Shown: positions 35,393 to 44,598, numbered from the stretch's first letter. The stretch: DNA of 64,000 bases from NAT127 sp034717695 (GCA_034717695.1 JAYELS010000038.1:1-64000); one strand, 5' to 3'. The notes: generated by a model not told the origin, from the sequence alone. Numbers and translations: made by a program.

Positions 35393-36184
35393 CTACAGCC
35401 GCATGATCCAGCCGCCATCGGTGTTGAGGTTTTGCCCGGCAACCCAGTTGCTGGCTGGAGACGACAGGTAAAGGAGCGCGCCGAACAGGTCTTCGGGCTT
35501 GCCGAAGGTCTTCAGGGGCACCATCTGCTCCAGGGCCGCGACCATCGCGGGGTTGTCAGCCCGGCCCACATCACCGGAGGCGGTGTCCATGTGTCCAGGG
35601 GCCAGGGCGTTGACATTGATGCGGCTGCCCGCCAGTTCGTGAGCAAGGCTTACCGTGAGACTCACGAGAGCGAGCTTGCTCGCGCCATAGACGCCGGAGG
35701 GGATAAAGGCGCCACCGGAGGTGATATTGATGACCTTGCCGAAGTAGGCCGGGTCCGCCTCGGCGTTCTTTTGCATGTAGGGCGCCACCGCCCGGGTGCA
35801 CACCAGGGGACCGGCGACGTTGATGGTCATCACCTTGTTCCACCAGTCGAGATCCATGCTCATCACCCGGTAGTCGGGGATTTCCTTCATCAGTGCCGCG
35901 GCATTGACGAGAATATCGATGCGCCCAAAACGCTCCGCCACCTGGCGCGCCATGGCGGCGGCGCTGTCCTCGGAAGACACATCGACGGCGACGCCGATGG
36001 CGTCGAAACCCTGCTCGGCGATAAGGCCGGCGCGCTGCTCCGCCACCGCGAGGTTGATATCCGCAAGGGCCACCTTGGCGCCGGCCTTGGCGAGGGCAAG
36101 ACCAAAGGCGGAGCCGAGGTCGCCGCCGCCACCGGTGATGATGGCGACACGGCCATCGAGTTTGAACATGTCGGTAATGGTCAT
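35393..36184 (-). CDS. SDR-family oxidoreductase
   Basis: This 263-residue classical SDR has TGGGGDLG cofactor glycines, VNAAALMK, catalytic Ser in NITSGG, YGASK, and a C-terminal NLNTDGGWIM. I prefer ATG 36184 (MTITDMFKLDGR) because AGGT lies just upstream; a GTG 15 nt earlier is also in frame. It lies between the aldehyde dehydrogenase and carboxymuconolactone-type genes. Confidence 0.91.
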   Translation of the reverse strand: MTITDMFKLDGRVAIITGGGGDLGSAFGLALAKAGAKVALADINLAVAEQRAGLIAEQGFDAIGVAVDVSSEDSAAAMARQVAERFGRIDILVNAAALMKEIPDYRVMSMDLDWWNKVMTINVAGPLVCTRAVAPYMQKNAEADPAYFGKVINITSGGAFIPSGVYGASKLALVSLTVSLAHELAGSRINVNALAPGHMDTASGDVGRADNPAMVAALEQMVPLKTFGKPEDLFGALLYLSSPASNWVAGQNLNTDGGWIMRL

Positions 36185-36220
36185 AATGTTACCTGTCACA
36201 AGTTGATTGGTTGCGTCCTG

Positions 36221-37687
36221 TCAGCCATCGCACGCGGTGATGCTGACGGTCTTGGTGCGGAGAAATTCCTCCAGCCCCTCCCTGCCCCCTTCGCGGCCGT
36301 GGCCACTCAGGCGCTCGCCACCGAACGGAGATTCGGGCTGGATTTGCATGGCGCCGTTGATGCACACGGTGCCGGCCCGCAACTCAGTGGACAGGCGCAG
36401 CGCGCGGCTGAGGTTACGGGTCTGGATATAGGCGGCAAGGCCGTACTCGGTGGCATTGGCGATAGCGACGGCTTCGTCCTCGGTGTCGAACGGGGTGATG
36501 CACAGCACCGGGCCGAAGATTTCCTGCTGGGCCAGTTCGGAATCCGGCTTCACGTCGGCAAATACCGTGGGGGATACATAGAAGCCCTCGGCGAAGGGGC
36601 CGCCCACCCGCTCACCGCCGGTGACCAGGCGGCACTCGCCGCTGGCCTTGGCCTTCTCCACCATGGCCATGATGCGCTCGCAGGCGGCCCGGTTGACCAC
36701 CGGGCCCACGTCCACGTTAGGGTCCAGGGGATCGCCGATCACCAACTGCTTGACCCGCGCTTCCACCCGGCGAACCACCTCGTCGTAGATGGGGCGTTCC
36801 ACCAGCAAACGGGTGGGAAAGGCGCAGCCCTGGCCGCTCATCATGCCGATGCTGAACATCACGGCATTTTCCACCGCCCGATCGAGATCCGCGTCGGCAA
36901 ACAGCAGATTGGCGGATTTGCCGCCCAATTCAAATACCAGGGGTTTCAGCTGCGCGGCGCTGGACTGCTGGATGCGGCGGGCGGAGATGGGCCCGCCGGT
37001 GAAGCTGATCTTGAGCACATCGGGGTGGGTCACCAGAGCTTCGCCGGCCTCGGGGCCGCCGGGGAGGATGTTGACGACGCCCGCAGGAATGCCCGCCTCC
37101 AGCACCAGCTTGCCGAACAGACCCGCGACCCAGGGGGTCATCTCGGAGGGCTTCACCACCACGGCGTTGCCAGCGGCGAGAGCTGGCGGCACCTTCATGG
37201 CGAGGGAAATCAACGGGCCGTTCCAGGTGATGATGATGCCCACCACGCCGTAGGGCTCTGCCAGGGTGTAGGCGAACTGGTCGGTGGGCAGGGTGCTGGT
37301 GACCTGGCCGGTGAGCTTGTCGGCCCAGCCGGCGTAGTAGCGGGTCCAGGCAGCGGCCAGCAGCGGCCCGACGAAGGCACCCTTGAGGGAGGTGCCGTTC
37401 TCCAGGCACGACAGCCGAACCAGCTCGTCGGCGTTCTGTTCGATCAGGTCGGCGAGGCGATTGAGGCAGTCGCGGCGCTGCCGTGGCGCGGTGTTGCGCC
37501 AGGCGGCCAAGCCCGCCTTGGCCGCTTCCACCGCGTCGTTGATCTCGGCCACACCGGCGAGGGGCACCCGGGCCTGCACTTGCCCGGTGGCGGGGTTGAC
37601 ATGTTCGTGAAAGCCGCCGCTGCCCTGGTCTAGCAGGCGACTGCCGATCTGGAGCTGAGCGGGGGGAAGGCGGGTATCAGGGCCCAT
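36221..37687 (-). CDS. NAD(P)-dependent aldehyde dehydrogenase
   Basis: This 488-residue member of the ALDH superfamily has general-base Glu in FELGGKSANL, catalytic Cys in GQGCAFPTR, cofactor-binding ITWNGPL and KPSEMTP, and EIFGPVLCITPF. Length is normal. AAGGAG precedes ATG 37687. It would oxidise an aldehyde made by the upstream oxygenases to a carboxylate. It follows the receptor-gene terminator, so it may start a separate transcript of the catabolic run. Confidence 0.94.
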   Translation of the reverse strand: MGPDTRLPPAQLQIGSRLLDQGSGGFHEHVNPATGQVQARVPLAGVAEINDAVEAAKAGLAAWRNTAPRQRRDCLNRLADLIEQNADELVRLSCLENGTSLKGAFVGPLLAAAWTRYYAGWADKLTGQVTSTLPTDQFAYTLAEPYGVVGIIITWNGPLISLAMKVPPALAAGNAVVVKPSEMTPWVAGLFGKLVLEAGIPAGVVNILPGGPEAGEALVTHPDVLKISFTGGPISARRIQQSSAAQLKPLVFELGGKSANLLFADADLDRAVENAVMFSIGMMSGQGCAFPTRLLVERPIYDEVVRRVEARVKQLVIGDPLDPNVDVGPVVNRAACERIMAMVEKAKASGECRLVTGGERVGGPFAEGFYVSPTVFADVKPDSELAQQEIFGPVLCITPFDTEDEAVAIANATEYGLAAYIQTRNLSRALRLSTELRAGTVCINGAMQIQPESPFGGERLSGHGREGGREGLEEFLRTKTVSITACDG

Positions 37688-37729
37688 GAGAATCTCCTTG
37701 GGTTATCGTCAATACATCAGGTAAAGCGG

Positions 37730-37773
37730 AAAAAACCTTGCTGAAAGTCGGCCGCAACCGACTTTCAGCAAGG
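37730..37773 (-). terminator. Intrinsic terminator downstream of the first TonB-dependent receptor gene
   Basis: Perfect arms of 15-16 bp (CTTGCTGAAAGTCGG and complement) around a six-base loop are followed on the minus strand by six T. It lies 65 bp after the receptor stop and 43 bp before the aldehyde dehydrogenase start, so it separates receptor expression from the catabolic genes. Confidence 0.93.
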
Positions 37774-37837
37774 CTCGAGTCGCACCCTGGGGGCGAGGTG
37801 GCACTTCCCTGTGCCACGTCACGCCTTGGTTGCGGGA

Positions 37838-40168
37838 TTACTGACCGAAGCTGTATTTCAGCTCCAGGCCGTACATCCGGGGCTCCTGGTAGGCCAGGGT
37901 GTAGATGCCGAGGGACGCGGAAGTGGCGCTGGCCGCGTAGGCGGTATCGTCATCCAGCAGGTTGCGGACGAAGAAACCGAGATCCACCCCGGTGCCACCG
38001 ATGCCGTTCCAATCGAGCCGCAGGTTGGCCAATTCGTAGGACGGCAGCTCCGCCGCGCCCACGAAGTACGTTTCCTGCCAGTAGTAATCGGCGTTGAGTA
38101 CCAGTTCTCCGTCAGCCGGCCGGTAAGGCAGTACCCAGTTCACCGCCAGGGTGGTGGCCCACTGGGGCGAGGCATCACCGGAGCTGGAGGGCGAGAGGCC
38201 CGCGATGGGGGGCGTGGCGTCCTCGTCGATGGCCATGTTGAAGTACGAGGCGGTATTGGTGATGGTCAGGCTGTCGGTGGGCTGCAGCACCAACTCCGTT
38301 TCAACACCGCTGTGGGTGCGTTTGCCGGCGTTGATCCCCAGGGAGCTGGACAGGGGCGAGCCGGGGTCGGTGGCGGGCACCAGCGCGGAGGCGTTGTAGG
38401 ACACCACCACGTTTTTGTAATCGCCCTCGTAAACCCCGATATTGAAGCGCACCGGCATGTCCGCCACCATGAAGTCGGTCTTCAGACCGATCTCGGTATC
38501 CACCAGGGTTTCCGGCTCGTAGGACTGGTAAGGCGCCAGTACGGAGCTGGCCGGGGTATTGAACAGGGGCGCGTTGATGCCGCCCTCGCGATAGCCCTTG
38601 CGGTGGGTGACGTAGGCGAAAATATTGTCATTCACCTGCCAGTCAAAACCGAGGTTCCAGGTGTTGGCGTTCTCGCTGGAGTCCACCACGCTGCCCTGGG
38701 TCTGGCAGGCGCCGGCGCCGAGGGGTGGTTCGGGATTGATGTTGATATTGGTGTTGCCGCCCCGGGAATAGGCGCACACTTCCTGCTCGGTCTCGTTGTA
38801 GCGGTAGCCGATGTTGAATTTCACGCTGTCGAGCACCTGATAACCGATCTGGCCGAAGGCGGCCTTGTTGGTTTTTTCGGTGTAGGCGGAAACCCAGGGC
38901 GCCACGGGGGAAGCGATGGGGAACACCGAACCATTCAGGCCATCGGGCTCCTCCTCGATCCAGAACGCACCCACCAGGTAATCGAGCTTGTCGTCGAAGG
39001 CCTTGCCGAATACGTGGACCTCGTCGCTCATCTGCTTCTCGCGGATGCGGCTGGAGGCGGTGATGATCGGAATCGGCGCAAAGGCCAACCCGTCGGTGTT
39101 GAGGTCGGTGAGCACTTCGGTGGTGCGATAGCCGAAGATATTGCGGATGGTGACGGGGCCGAGTTGCCACTCGGTTTTGTTGGACACGCCGAACTGCTCG
39201 ATGTCGAGGCGCTGGTCGAACTCCGAGGTGGTCTTGTAGGGGCCCCAACGCTGCTGCTGGGCAAGGGCGTCGTCGATATCCCTGCTAGGGGTAAAGGTGG
39301 TGCAGGGATTGGGATTGAAGGGGCCCGGCTGGCTGCAGTTCCAGAAGGACGAAAGCTGCGGCAGTCGCACCAGCCCGCCCGGCAGAGCTTCGGTCAGTAC
39401 CGAGCCGGTGCCCGCTTCGTCGGACTCCAGATAGTCGATCACGGTGGTGTTGGTCAGGGTATCGGTGGGGTCGAGCAGCAGGGTCGCCCGGTAGGCGTTC
39501 TTGTCGATATCATCCTGGTCGGCGAAGCCGTTCATGTTCTCGGTGTAGCCGTCGCGGCGGGAGACCTTGGCGGCCAGACGCAGGGCCGCCACGTTGTCCA
39601 CCAGGGGAATGTTCACCGCGCCCTCGACGTCGTTGTAGTCGTAGTTGCCCACACCGCCCTTGACGTAGCCACCGAACTCGTAGGTGGGAGTCTGGGGCGT
39701 GATCACCACGGCCCCGGCCATGGCGTTACGGCCAAACAGGGTGCCCTGGGGGCCCTTCAGAACCTGAATGCTGCCCAGGTCATAGGTGGGGATGTTGGAG
39801 CCGGTGAAGTTCAGGGGGATGTCGGCAAAGTAGTTGATCACCGCATTGGGCGCGGTGCCGATGGGCACCCGGGAAAGGCCCCGCAGGGTGACGTTCATGT
39901 TGCCGCCACCGCCCTGATGCACGAAGCGGATGCCAGGGGCGATACGGGTCAGGTCACCCAGCTGGCGGACGGTGCGGTCTTCCAGCATCTCCGACGAGAA
40001 GGCGTTGACCGAAACCGGCACCGTCTGGGCACTCTCCTCCCGGCGGGTGGCGGTGACGACGATTTCTTCAAGGGTACGCACGGACGCCACGTCCTGGGCA
40101 TGGCCAGGGATCGCGGCGGCAATGCCAAGCGCAAGAAGTCCAAGGGATGTTGTTCTGGTGGTTGACAT
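37838..40168 (-). CDS. TonB-dependent outer-membrane receptor 1
   Basis: The 776-residue receptor has a signal peptide (residues 1-24, LLALGIAAAIPGHAQ), a TonB-box-like LEEIVVTATRREESAQ, a plug domain (IRFVHQGGGGNMNVTLRGL, LKGPQGTLFGRNAMAG) and a 22-strand-type barrel ending in the aromatic-rich YGLELKYSFGQ. GAGGAGG precedes ATG 40168. The type is that of receptors used for uptake of hydrophobic organics in sphingomonads and marine gammaproteobacteria, not a typical siderophore set. It is divergent from a TetR gene and paralogous to the receptor at 44686-46971. Confidence 0.94.
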   Translation of the reverse strand: MSTTRTTSLGLLALGIAAAIPGHAQDVASVRTLEEIVVTATRREESAQTVPVSVNAFSSEMLEDRTVRQLGDLTRIAPGIRFVHQGGGGNMNVTLRGLSRVPIGTAPNAVINYFADIPLNFTGSNIPTYDLGSIQVLKGPQGTLFGRNAMAGAVVITPQTPTYEFGGYVKGGVGNYDYNDVEGAVNIPLVDNVAALRLAAKVSRRDGYTENMNGFADQDDIDKNAYRATLLLDPTDTLTNTTVIDYLESDEAGTGSVLTEALPGGLVRLPQLSSFWNCSQPGPFNPNPCTTFTPSRDIDDALAQQQRWGPYKTTSEFDQRLDIEQFGVSNKTEWQLGPVTIRNIFGYRTTEVLTDLNTDGLAFAPIPIITASSRIREKQMSDEVHVFGKAFDDKLDYLVGAFWIEEEPDGLNGSVFPIASPVAPWVSAYTEKTNKAAFGQIGYQVLDSVKFNIGYRYNETEQEVCAYSRGGNTNININPEPPLGAGACQTQGSVVDSSENANTWNLGFDWQVNDNIFAYVTHRKGYREGGINAPLFNTPASSVLAPYQSYEPETLVDTEIGLKTDFMVADMPVRFNIGVYEGDYKNVVVSYNASALVPATDPGSPLSSSLGINAGKRTHSGVETELVLQPTDSLTITNTASYFNMAIDEDATPPIAGLSPSSSGDASPQWATTLAVNWVLPYRPADGELVLNADYYWQETYFVGAAELPSYELANLRLDWNGIGGTGVDLGFFVRNLLDDDTAYAASATSASLGIYTLAYQEPRMYGLELKYSFGQ

Positions 40169-40281
40169 GGTTTGCCTCCTCGAGAAGCGGGTTGTTTCTA
40201 TGTAGTTATGAGAACCTGGCAGATTTGCCTGCCCCGCCCCATGCGCAAGCCGAGGTCTCGATGGCTCGGCACGGATGAGCC

Positions 40282-40310
40282 TTTATATTACACGATAGAG
40301 AATCATGCAA
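40282..40310 (-). promoter_or_regulatory. Sigma-70-like promoter of TonB-dependent receptor 1
   Basis: On the minus strand TTGCAT and TATAAA are separated by 17 bp. Just upstream lies AGTTTTAACT (complement of 40315-40324), and CGGACAAAA occurs at 40359-40367. The same three items recur around the second receptor promoter (47058-47086), where AGTTTTAACT is at 47131-47140. The ten-base motif is therefore a candidate operator for the TetR proteins. Confidence 0.55.
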
Positions 40311-40461
40311 CTTTAGTTAAAACTTGGGCCGGTCTCAAAAGGGATAATGTGGCCAATCCGGACAAAATGTCATAAAAAATACCGGGAAGATGGCCCGTCC
40401 TGGCTTGACAACGACAATATGGCGCGCAAGATGACGCGACGTAACACAACAGCTCCCCGCC

Positions 40462-41067
40462 ATGCACACAGCCTCCAAACGCCCGAGCCGGGTAAAAGCC
40501 ACCATCGACAAGATCACCGGCGCCGCCCTGGCCCTGATCAACGAGCGGGGCGCCAACGCCCTGTCGGTCACCGAGGTCTGCCGCCTGGCCAACGTGGCGC
40601 GACCGACGCTGTATCGCCACTTCCCCACCCTGGACGACCTCACGGACGCCCTCTTCAAGCGCTTGTGCGATGAGTTCGACGAGGAGATAGACGCAGCGAT
40701 CGCCCTGAATCCCACCCCCGAGCACCGCATCGAGGTGTTCGCCGACTACCTGGCGATGCGCCTGGCAAGAGGCCATACCCGGCTGATCCGAACGAGCAGC
40801 CAGGAATTCGCGAAGCAGCTTGTGGACAAGTATTTTCGCAACCGGCGGGAGACCTTTCTGCGGGTGCTGGCACCGGTATTCGATCTGGCGGAATCCCTGA
40901 GCGGTCGCGTCATCGACCGGAACCTGGCCGCCGATGTCCTGACCCGCTATTACATTTCCCTTCAGGAGCACCCCATCGGCATCCACCCGGAGGACGGTGG
41001 GCGGGCGTTGCGGCAACTGATGTACTGCGTGACCCATCTCGCACCGCCCCCGGCCAAGCCCCGGTAG
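40462..41067 (+). CDS. TetR-family transcriptional regulator 1
   Basis: The 201-residue regulator has an N-terminal helix-turn-helix (ALALINERGANALSVTEVCRLANVARPTLYRHFPTLDDL split across residues 20-60) followed by a helical ligand-binding domain. It is divergent from TonB receptor 1 and paralogous to the regulator at 47247-47888, sharing the ARPTLYRHFPTLD turn. It probably represses the receptor or catabolic genes until the substrate is present; this follows from the arrangement, not from data. Confidence 0.92.
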   Translation: MHTASKRPSRVKATIDKITGAALALINERGANALSVTEVCRLANVARPTLYRHFPTLDDLTDALFKRLCDEFDEEIDAAIALNPTPEHRIEVFADYLAMRLARGHTRLIRTSSQEFAKQLVDKYFRNRRETFLRVLAPVFDLAESLSGRVIDRNLAADVLTRYYISLQEHPIGIHPEDGGRALRQLMYCVTHLAPPPAKPR

Positions 41068-41321
41068 TCGCCGGCCCGACAGCGGGCAATGTCATCATCC
41101 GATCTCCAGGCCGGAGTCAGTGCGGGATCATTCGCTGTTACACGGCTATTTTGCTGATCCTCCCAGCGAAATGTCTGGGCTCGTTGCAGCCCGAAGGGGA
41201 CGACCCAGGTACCGAGGCGCACTTGAATCTCGGCATCCCTCCATGCCAGCACGGGAGCACACTCGATCCAGCGGGACCTTTTGTCATGGTCAAGCCCACG
41301 AACAACAGTTCGAAGAAAACA

Positions 41322-42140
41322 TCATTCTGATCGGGGGGGTGAAACAAAGCTGGATTCCCCCCGGCGCCGGATAAACGGAAAGAAAATCTCCTCGCTCCAG
41401 TGTTTGTCCTTGCCGGGAACGCCGTAGTGGGCGGGGCGCCCTTCGGGTATATGGAGGGTGCCAAACAGACGATCCCAGAGGGTAATCATCACCGCGTAGT
41501 TGCGATAGGTCTTGCCATCCTTGCCGTAGCCGTGGTGGGTGTGGTGCAGGCGCGGGGTGATAAAGACCCACTCGATGGCCTGGAGCACGCGGGCGCCCCA
41601 GGGTGTTTTGGCCAGCGCATCATCCCAGCGCAGGGCGCTGTGGGTCAGGGCATTCCAGGAGAGCAAGATACCAAGCACGGTGGCGCTCGCGGCCTCGAGG
41701 CCGAGATAGAAGGCAAGCCCCATCACCCAGGCGTAGGGCACCACAAAGGTCCAGAAGATATTGACCCGCGCCATCACCGTGACATTGAGGTACTTGGACG
41801 AGTGGTGGGTGCGGTGCAGCCCGTAGAGTATTGGGTGCCTTACCGGGTTGTGGGCCATGCGGTGCACCCAGTAGAAGGCGAACTCGGCGATCAGAAACAG
41901 CACCACCACCGAGGGCCAGAAGGGCGCGCCGGCCAGGACGCCACGGTAGTCCGGGAGGGCGAAGGCAAACAGTCCCGCGTAGAGCATGGCGGAGAGGGGT
42001 CGGGTCAACTGGCTGAACAGCATGCAACCGCCGGTCACCAGCAGATCGTGGCGGCGGTAGATACCTTTATGCCAGCCACTGAGAATCTCGGTCGCCAGCA
42101 CCACCACAATCATGATCACTACCCATTGCATGGGACTCAT
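41322..42140 (-). CDS. Fatty acid hydroxylase/sterol desaturase superfamily membrane protein
   Basis: This 272-residue integral membrane di-iron enzyme carries the superfamily histidine clusters HRMAH (HxxxH), HRTHH (HxxHH) and LHHTHHGYG near the C terminus, with hydrophobic segments before and between them. Such enzymes hydroxylate or desaturate lipids, sterols or carotenoids. It stands alone on the minus strand and is divergent from a LysR-type gene across about 155 bp, which suggests control by that regulator. Confidence 0.9.
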   Translation of the reverse strand: MSPMQWVVIMIVVVLATEILSGWHKGIYRRHDLLVTGGCMLFSQLTRPLSAMLYAGLFAFALPDYRGVLAGAPFWPSVVVLFLIAEFAFYWVHRMAHNPVRHPILYGLHRTHHSSKYLNVTVMARVNIFWTFVVPYAWVMGLAFYLGLEAASATVLGILLSWNALTHSALRWDDALAKTPWGARVLQAIEWVFITPRLHHTHHGYGKDGKTYRNYAVMITLWDRLFGTLHIPEGRPAHYGVPGKDKHWSEEIFFPFIRRRGESSFVSPPRSE

Positions 42141-42266
42141 CGGGGACCTCCTGTTATTGGTTATCGGAAGCTTGGGCTATCCCCTCCCCCATCCGGGCCC
42201 CGGGACGCCAGCGAAAAAAAGTATGCCGCCCCCGCCAAATTGAGTCCAATGCAAATTTGTGCTTAC

Positions 42267-42289
42267 ATCCATGAGAAATACGCATGGAT
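42267..42289 (+). promoter_or_regulatory. LysR-type operator (T-N11-A palindrome)
   Basis: ATCCAT-N11-ATGGAT is a perfect inverted repeat with the T-N11-A core typical of LysR-type binding sites. It ends 6 bp before the LysR ATG 42296 and covers its ribosome-binding region, while lying about 125 bp upstream of the divergent hydroxylase gene. This position fits autoregulation and activation of the hydroxylase gene. Confidence 0.6.
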
Positions 42290-42295
42290 TGACCA

Positions 42296-43210
42296 ATGAA
42301 ATCCCTGGATCTGCGCAAGCTCACCCACGCCCTGGTACTCGCCGACACCAACAGCTACGCCCGGGCCAGCGAGAAACTTCACCTCACCCAGTCGGCGCTC
42401 ACCCGCAGTATCCAGGCGCTGGAAACGGAACTCGGGCTGACGTTGTTTGATCGGGGCAAGAGCGGGGTGCAAGCGACCCGGGATGGCGAGATCGTCCTTG
42501 CCCGGGCCCGCCACCTGCTGCGGGACGCCCACAGCCTGGAGCGGGAGATCAGCCTGATTCGACAGGCGGAAAGTGGCGAGATCGCCTTCGGCGTCGGCCC
42601 CGCCATGCCAAGCCTGTTTCTGCCCGGTCTGATGAGCAGACTGTGCCGCGATCATCCGGGGCTCGACGTCGAGGTGTACATCGAATCAGGCTATCGCCTG
42701 CTGACAATGCTTCTGGAGGATACCCTCGAATTCTTCGTGGCGGACGTCAATCACCTGGATGGCCTGAACTCAGCCCAGGTCTGCACCGAAGCCTTGGTGG
42801 AATTTCCCGCCCACTTCTACGTCCGAACAGGGCATCCGTTGCTGGCACAGGCTTTGCTGAGCGACGAGATGCTGGCCCGCTACCCCTTAGTGTCCGCCCA
42901 GTACCATCAGCGGGAGATAAAATCATCAGGCCACGGCACCCTCCCCGGGAGACGCAGCTCCTCCCAGATGTTGTGTAACGACCTCAGTACCCTGCGGAGG
43001 ATGGTCCTGCACAGCGACGCCGTGCTGATCGGCATCCCACCCATGGTCAAGGACGAGTTGGCAGCGGGGCGGATCCAGCCCCTGCCCCTCGACAAACACC
43101 AGGGGGATCCTCTGTGCCGGGTCGGCCTTGTCAGCCTTGCCGGACGCACCCCGTCACGGATCGCGGGGGTGATCCGCGGGCTGATCCACGAACAGCTGGC
43201 GGCGGAGTGA
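42296..43210 (+). CDS. LysR-family transcriptional regulator
   Basis: The 304-residue protein has the N-terminal winged helix-turn-helix (ARASEKLHLTQSALTRSIQ, then LETELGLTLFDRG) and a periplasmic-binding-protein-like effector domain (AFGVGPAMPSLFLPGL). ATG 42296 gives the normal N terminus (MKSLDLRKLTHALVLAD), although no strong ribosome site is visible because the operator lies there. The divergent fatty-acid-hydroxylase gene is the likely target. Confidence 0.93.
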   Translation: MKSLDLRKLTHALVLADTNSYARASEKLHLTQSALTRSIQALETELGLTLFDRGKSGVQATRDGEIVLARARHLLRDAHSLEREISLIRQAESGEIAFGVGPAMPSLFLPGLMSRLCRDHPGLDVEVYIESGYRLLTMLLEDTLEFFVADVNHLDGLNSAQVCTEALVEFPAHFYVRTGHPLLAQALLSDEMLARYPLVSAQYHQREIKSSGHGTLPGRRSSSQMLCNDLSTLRRMVLHSDAVLIGIPPMVKDELAAGRIQPLPLDKHQGDPLCRVGLVSLAGRTPSRIAGVIRGLIHEQLAAE

Positions 43211-43257
43211 GCACCTAGCTGGCCAAGGCCCGCGCTCCGCCCTGGGACGCCCTTTGC

Positions 43258-44100
43258 TCAGACACCCGCACCGTGCCGCAGGGCGGCGTGGATGCCCCCA
43301 TCCACCAACAGGTCAATGCCGGAGATGAACGATGCGCGATCCGAGGCGAGAAACGCCACGGCGTCGGCGATTTCGTGCATGTTGCCCTGGCGCTGGAGGG
43401 GCGTTTTCGCCAGCAGGTCGAACTTCATGGGCTGGTTCTTGAATTCGAGGTTGCCCATGGGGGTGGCGATCAACCCCGGTGACAGGGATAGGATACGGGC
43501 GCGACGCTCTCCCCAGGCCCAGGCGCGGCGCTGACAGAGGCGCACCAGGGTGTTTTTCGACAGCTGGTAGGCGAGGGTCGGGGTCAGCTCGGTGTCGAGG
43601 GCCGATGCCAGGTCGTCGAGGAAGGAGGGTGCCAGGGGATTGTCGAGAAGGGGCTGGATTTTTGCGTCCGGCACCAGGGTGTGGGCCGCGAGGGAGGCGA
43701 TGAAGATCGCCGCGCTACCCGCGGAGGCCAGGGGCAGCAGTGCCTCCTCCATCAGGGCGGCACCCACCAGATTGACCGCCATGATGGTGCGGCCATCGGC
43801 CATGCTGGGGGATAGGCCGGCGACATGGGCAAGCACCCTGAAGCCGCCCAGTTCCGCCACGCGCCCGGCCAGGGCGGCGACATCGTCGCGGGCGGTAATG
43901 TCACAGCGCAGCGGCTCGACCCAGTGGCCCTCGTCCCGCAGCATCGCCGCCTTGGCGTCGAGTTGGTCGGCATTGATATCCACCAGCAGCAGGCGGTGGC
44001 GCTGGCCGAGGCGGCGGGCCACGGCGAGGCCCATGCCGCCGGCGCCAATCACCACGGCAACGGGGAGTTCAGGCCAGGAATGCAGTCTTGGGTCGCTCAT
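43258..44100 (-). CDS. Atypical SDR-family protein, paralogue of 33545-34381
   Basis: The 280-residue protein has the unusual GAGGMGLA cofactor motif, HVAGLSPSMAD, YQLSK (catalytic Tyr/Lys) and the C-terminal SFISGIDLLVDGG, all shared with the protein at 33545-34381. ATG 44100 (MSDPRLHSW) is preferred to the codon 9 nt earlier because AGGTGA is well placed for it. It is followed by no other gene on the same strand and preceded by a VOC gene 33 bp upstream. Confidence 0.88.
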   Translation of the reverse strand: MSDPRLHSWPELPVAVVIGAGGMGLAVARRLGQRHRLLLVDINADQLDAKAAMLRDEGHWVEPLRCDITARDDVAALAGRVAELGGFRVLAHVAGLSPSMADGRTIMAVNLVGAALMEEALLPLASAGSAAIFIASLAAHTLVPDAKIQPLLDNPLAPSFLDDLASALDTELTPTLAYQLSKNTLVRLCQRRAWAWGERRARILSLSPGLIATPMGNLEFKNQPMKFDLLAKTPLQRQGNMHEIADAVAFLASDRASFISGIDLLVDGGIHAALRHGAGV

Positions 44101-44133
44101 GGAAATCACCTTCAGTGAAAGAGGAAAAGAGAA

Positions 44134-44598
44134 TCAGGGCAGAGGCCGCGCGTTGGCGCTGTCGAAGCGCTGGGCGATCTCGGAATAGTGGCCGCACTGA
44201 CGGCGAGTATCCACATAGGCAAAGCGCACCTGCGGGGTTGCGCCGGACATCACCACCGGGGTGCCGAAGGTCTCGAAGGACGCCATGGCGGCATCCCAGG
44301 TGGCATCGTCGGGAATCAGGAAACCGAGGTGGTGAAAGCCGATATCGTCGGCCCCCTCGGGGAGAGCGTCCAGGTAAATGGACGGCCAATCGAGGCGCGG
44401 CTCGATCAATTCGATCTCGGCGCCGGGCAGGGACAGATGGGACAGGTTCTTGAGGGCGACCTGGTCGCCGTTGCCATCCCGCAGGTCGTGAAACACATCC
44501 AGCAGGGTGGCGCCCATGCGGGTTTGCAGGTGGGCGATGGCGGCGTCGATGTCGCGGGTGACGTAGCCGAGCTGATAAAAGCGTCCGTAGGTGGACAT
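44134..44598 (-). CDS. VOC (glyoxalase/dioxygenase fold) family protein
   Basis: The 154-residue product has the beta-alpha-beta-beta-beta opening YQLGYVTRDIDAAIAHL and a second module with FHHLGFLIPDDATWDAAM. Metal-binding candidates include the FHHLG histidines and Glu in AEIELIEP. GAGG precedes ATG 44598. VOC proteins include lyases, epimerases and ring-cleaving dioxygenases. Pairing with the SDR downstream and the receptor upstream suggests a pathway enzyme. A second VOC protein is encoded at 57403-57969. Confidence 0.85.
   Translation of the reverse strand: MSTYGRFYQLGYVTRDIDAAIAHLQTRMGATLLDVFHDLRDGNGDQVALKNLSHLSLPGAEIELIEPRLDWPSIYLDALPEGADDIGFHHLGFLIPDDATWDAAMASFETFGTPVVMSGATPQVRFAYVDTRRQCGHYSEIAQRFDSANARPLP

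Noticed and set aside
34919..37633. Very long plus-strand open frame opposite the SDR and aldehyde dehydrogenase genes
   Set aside because: It is a His/Gly/Ala-rich shadow; the opposite strand carries intact enzyme motifs and ribosome sites.
40962..41252. Minus-strand frame with a porin-like phrase (QVRLGTWVVPFGLQRAQ)
   Set aside because: It overlaps the TetR gene, has no start signal or signal peptide, and the resemblance covers only about 17 residues; it is probably chance.
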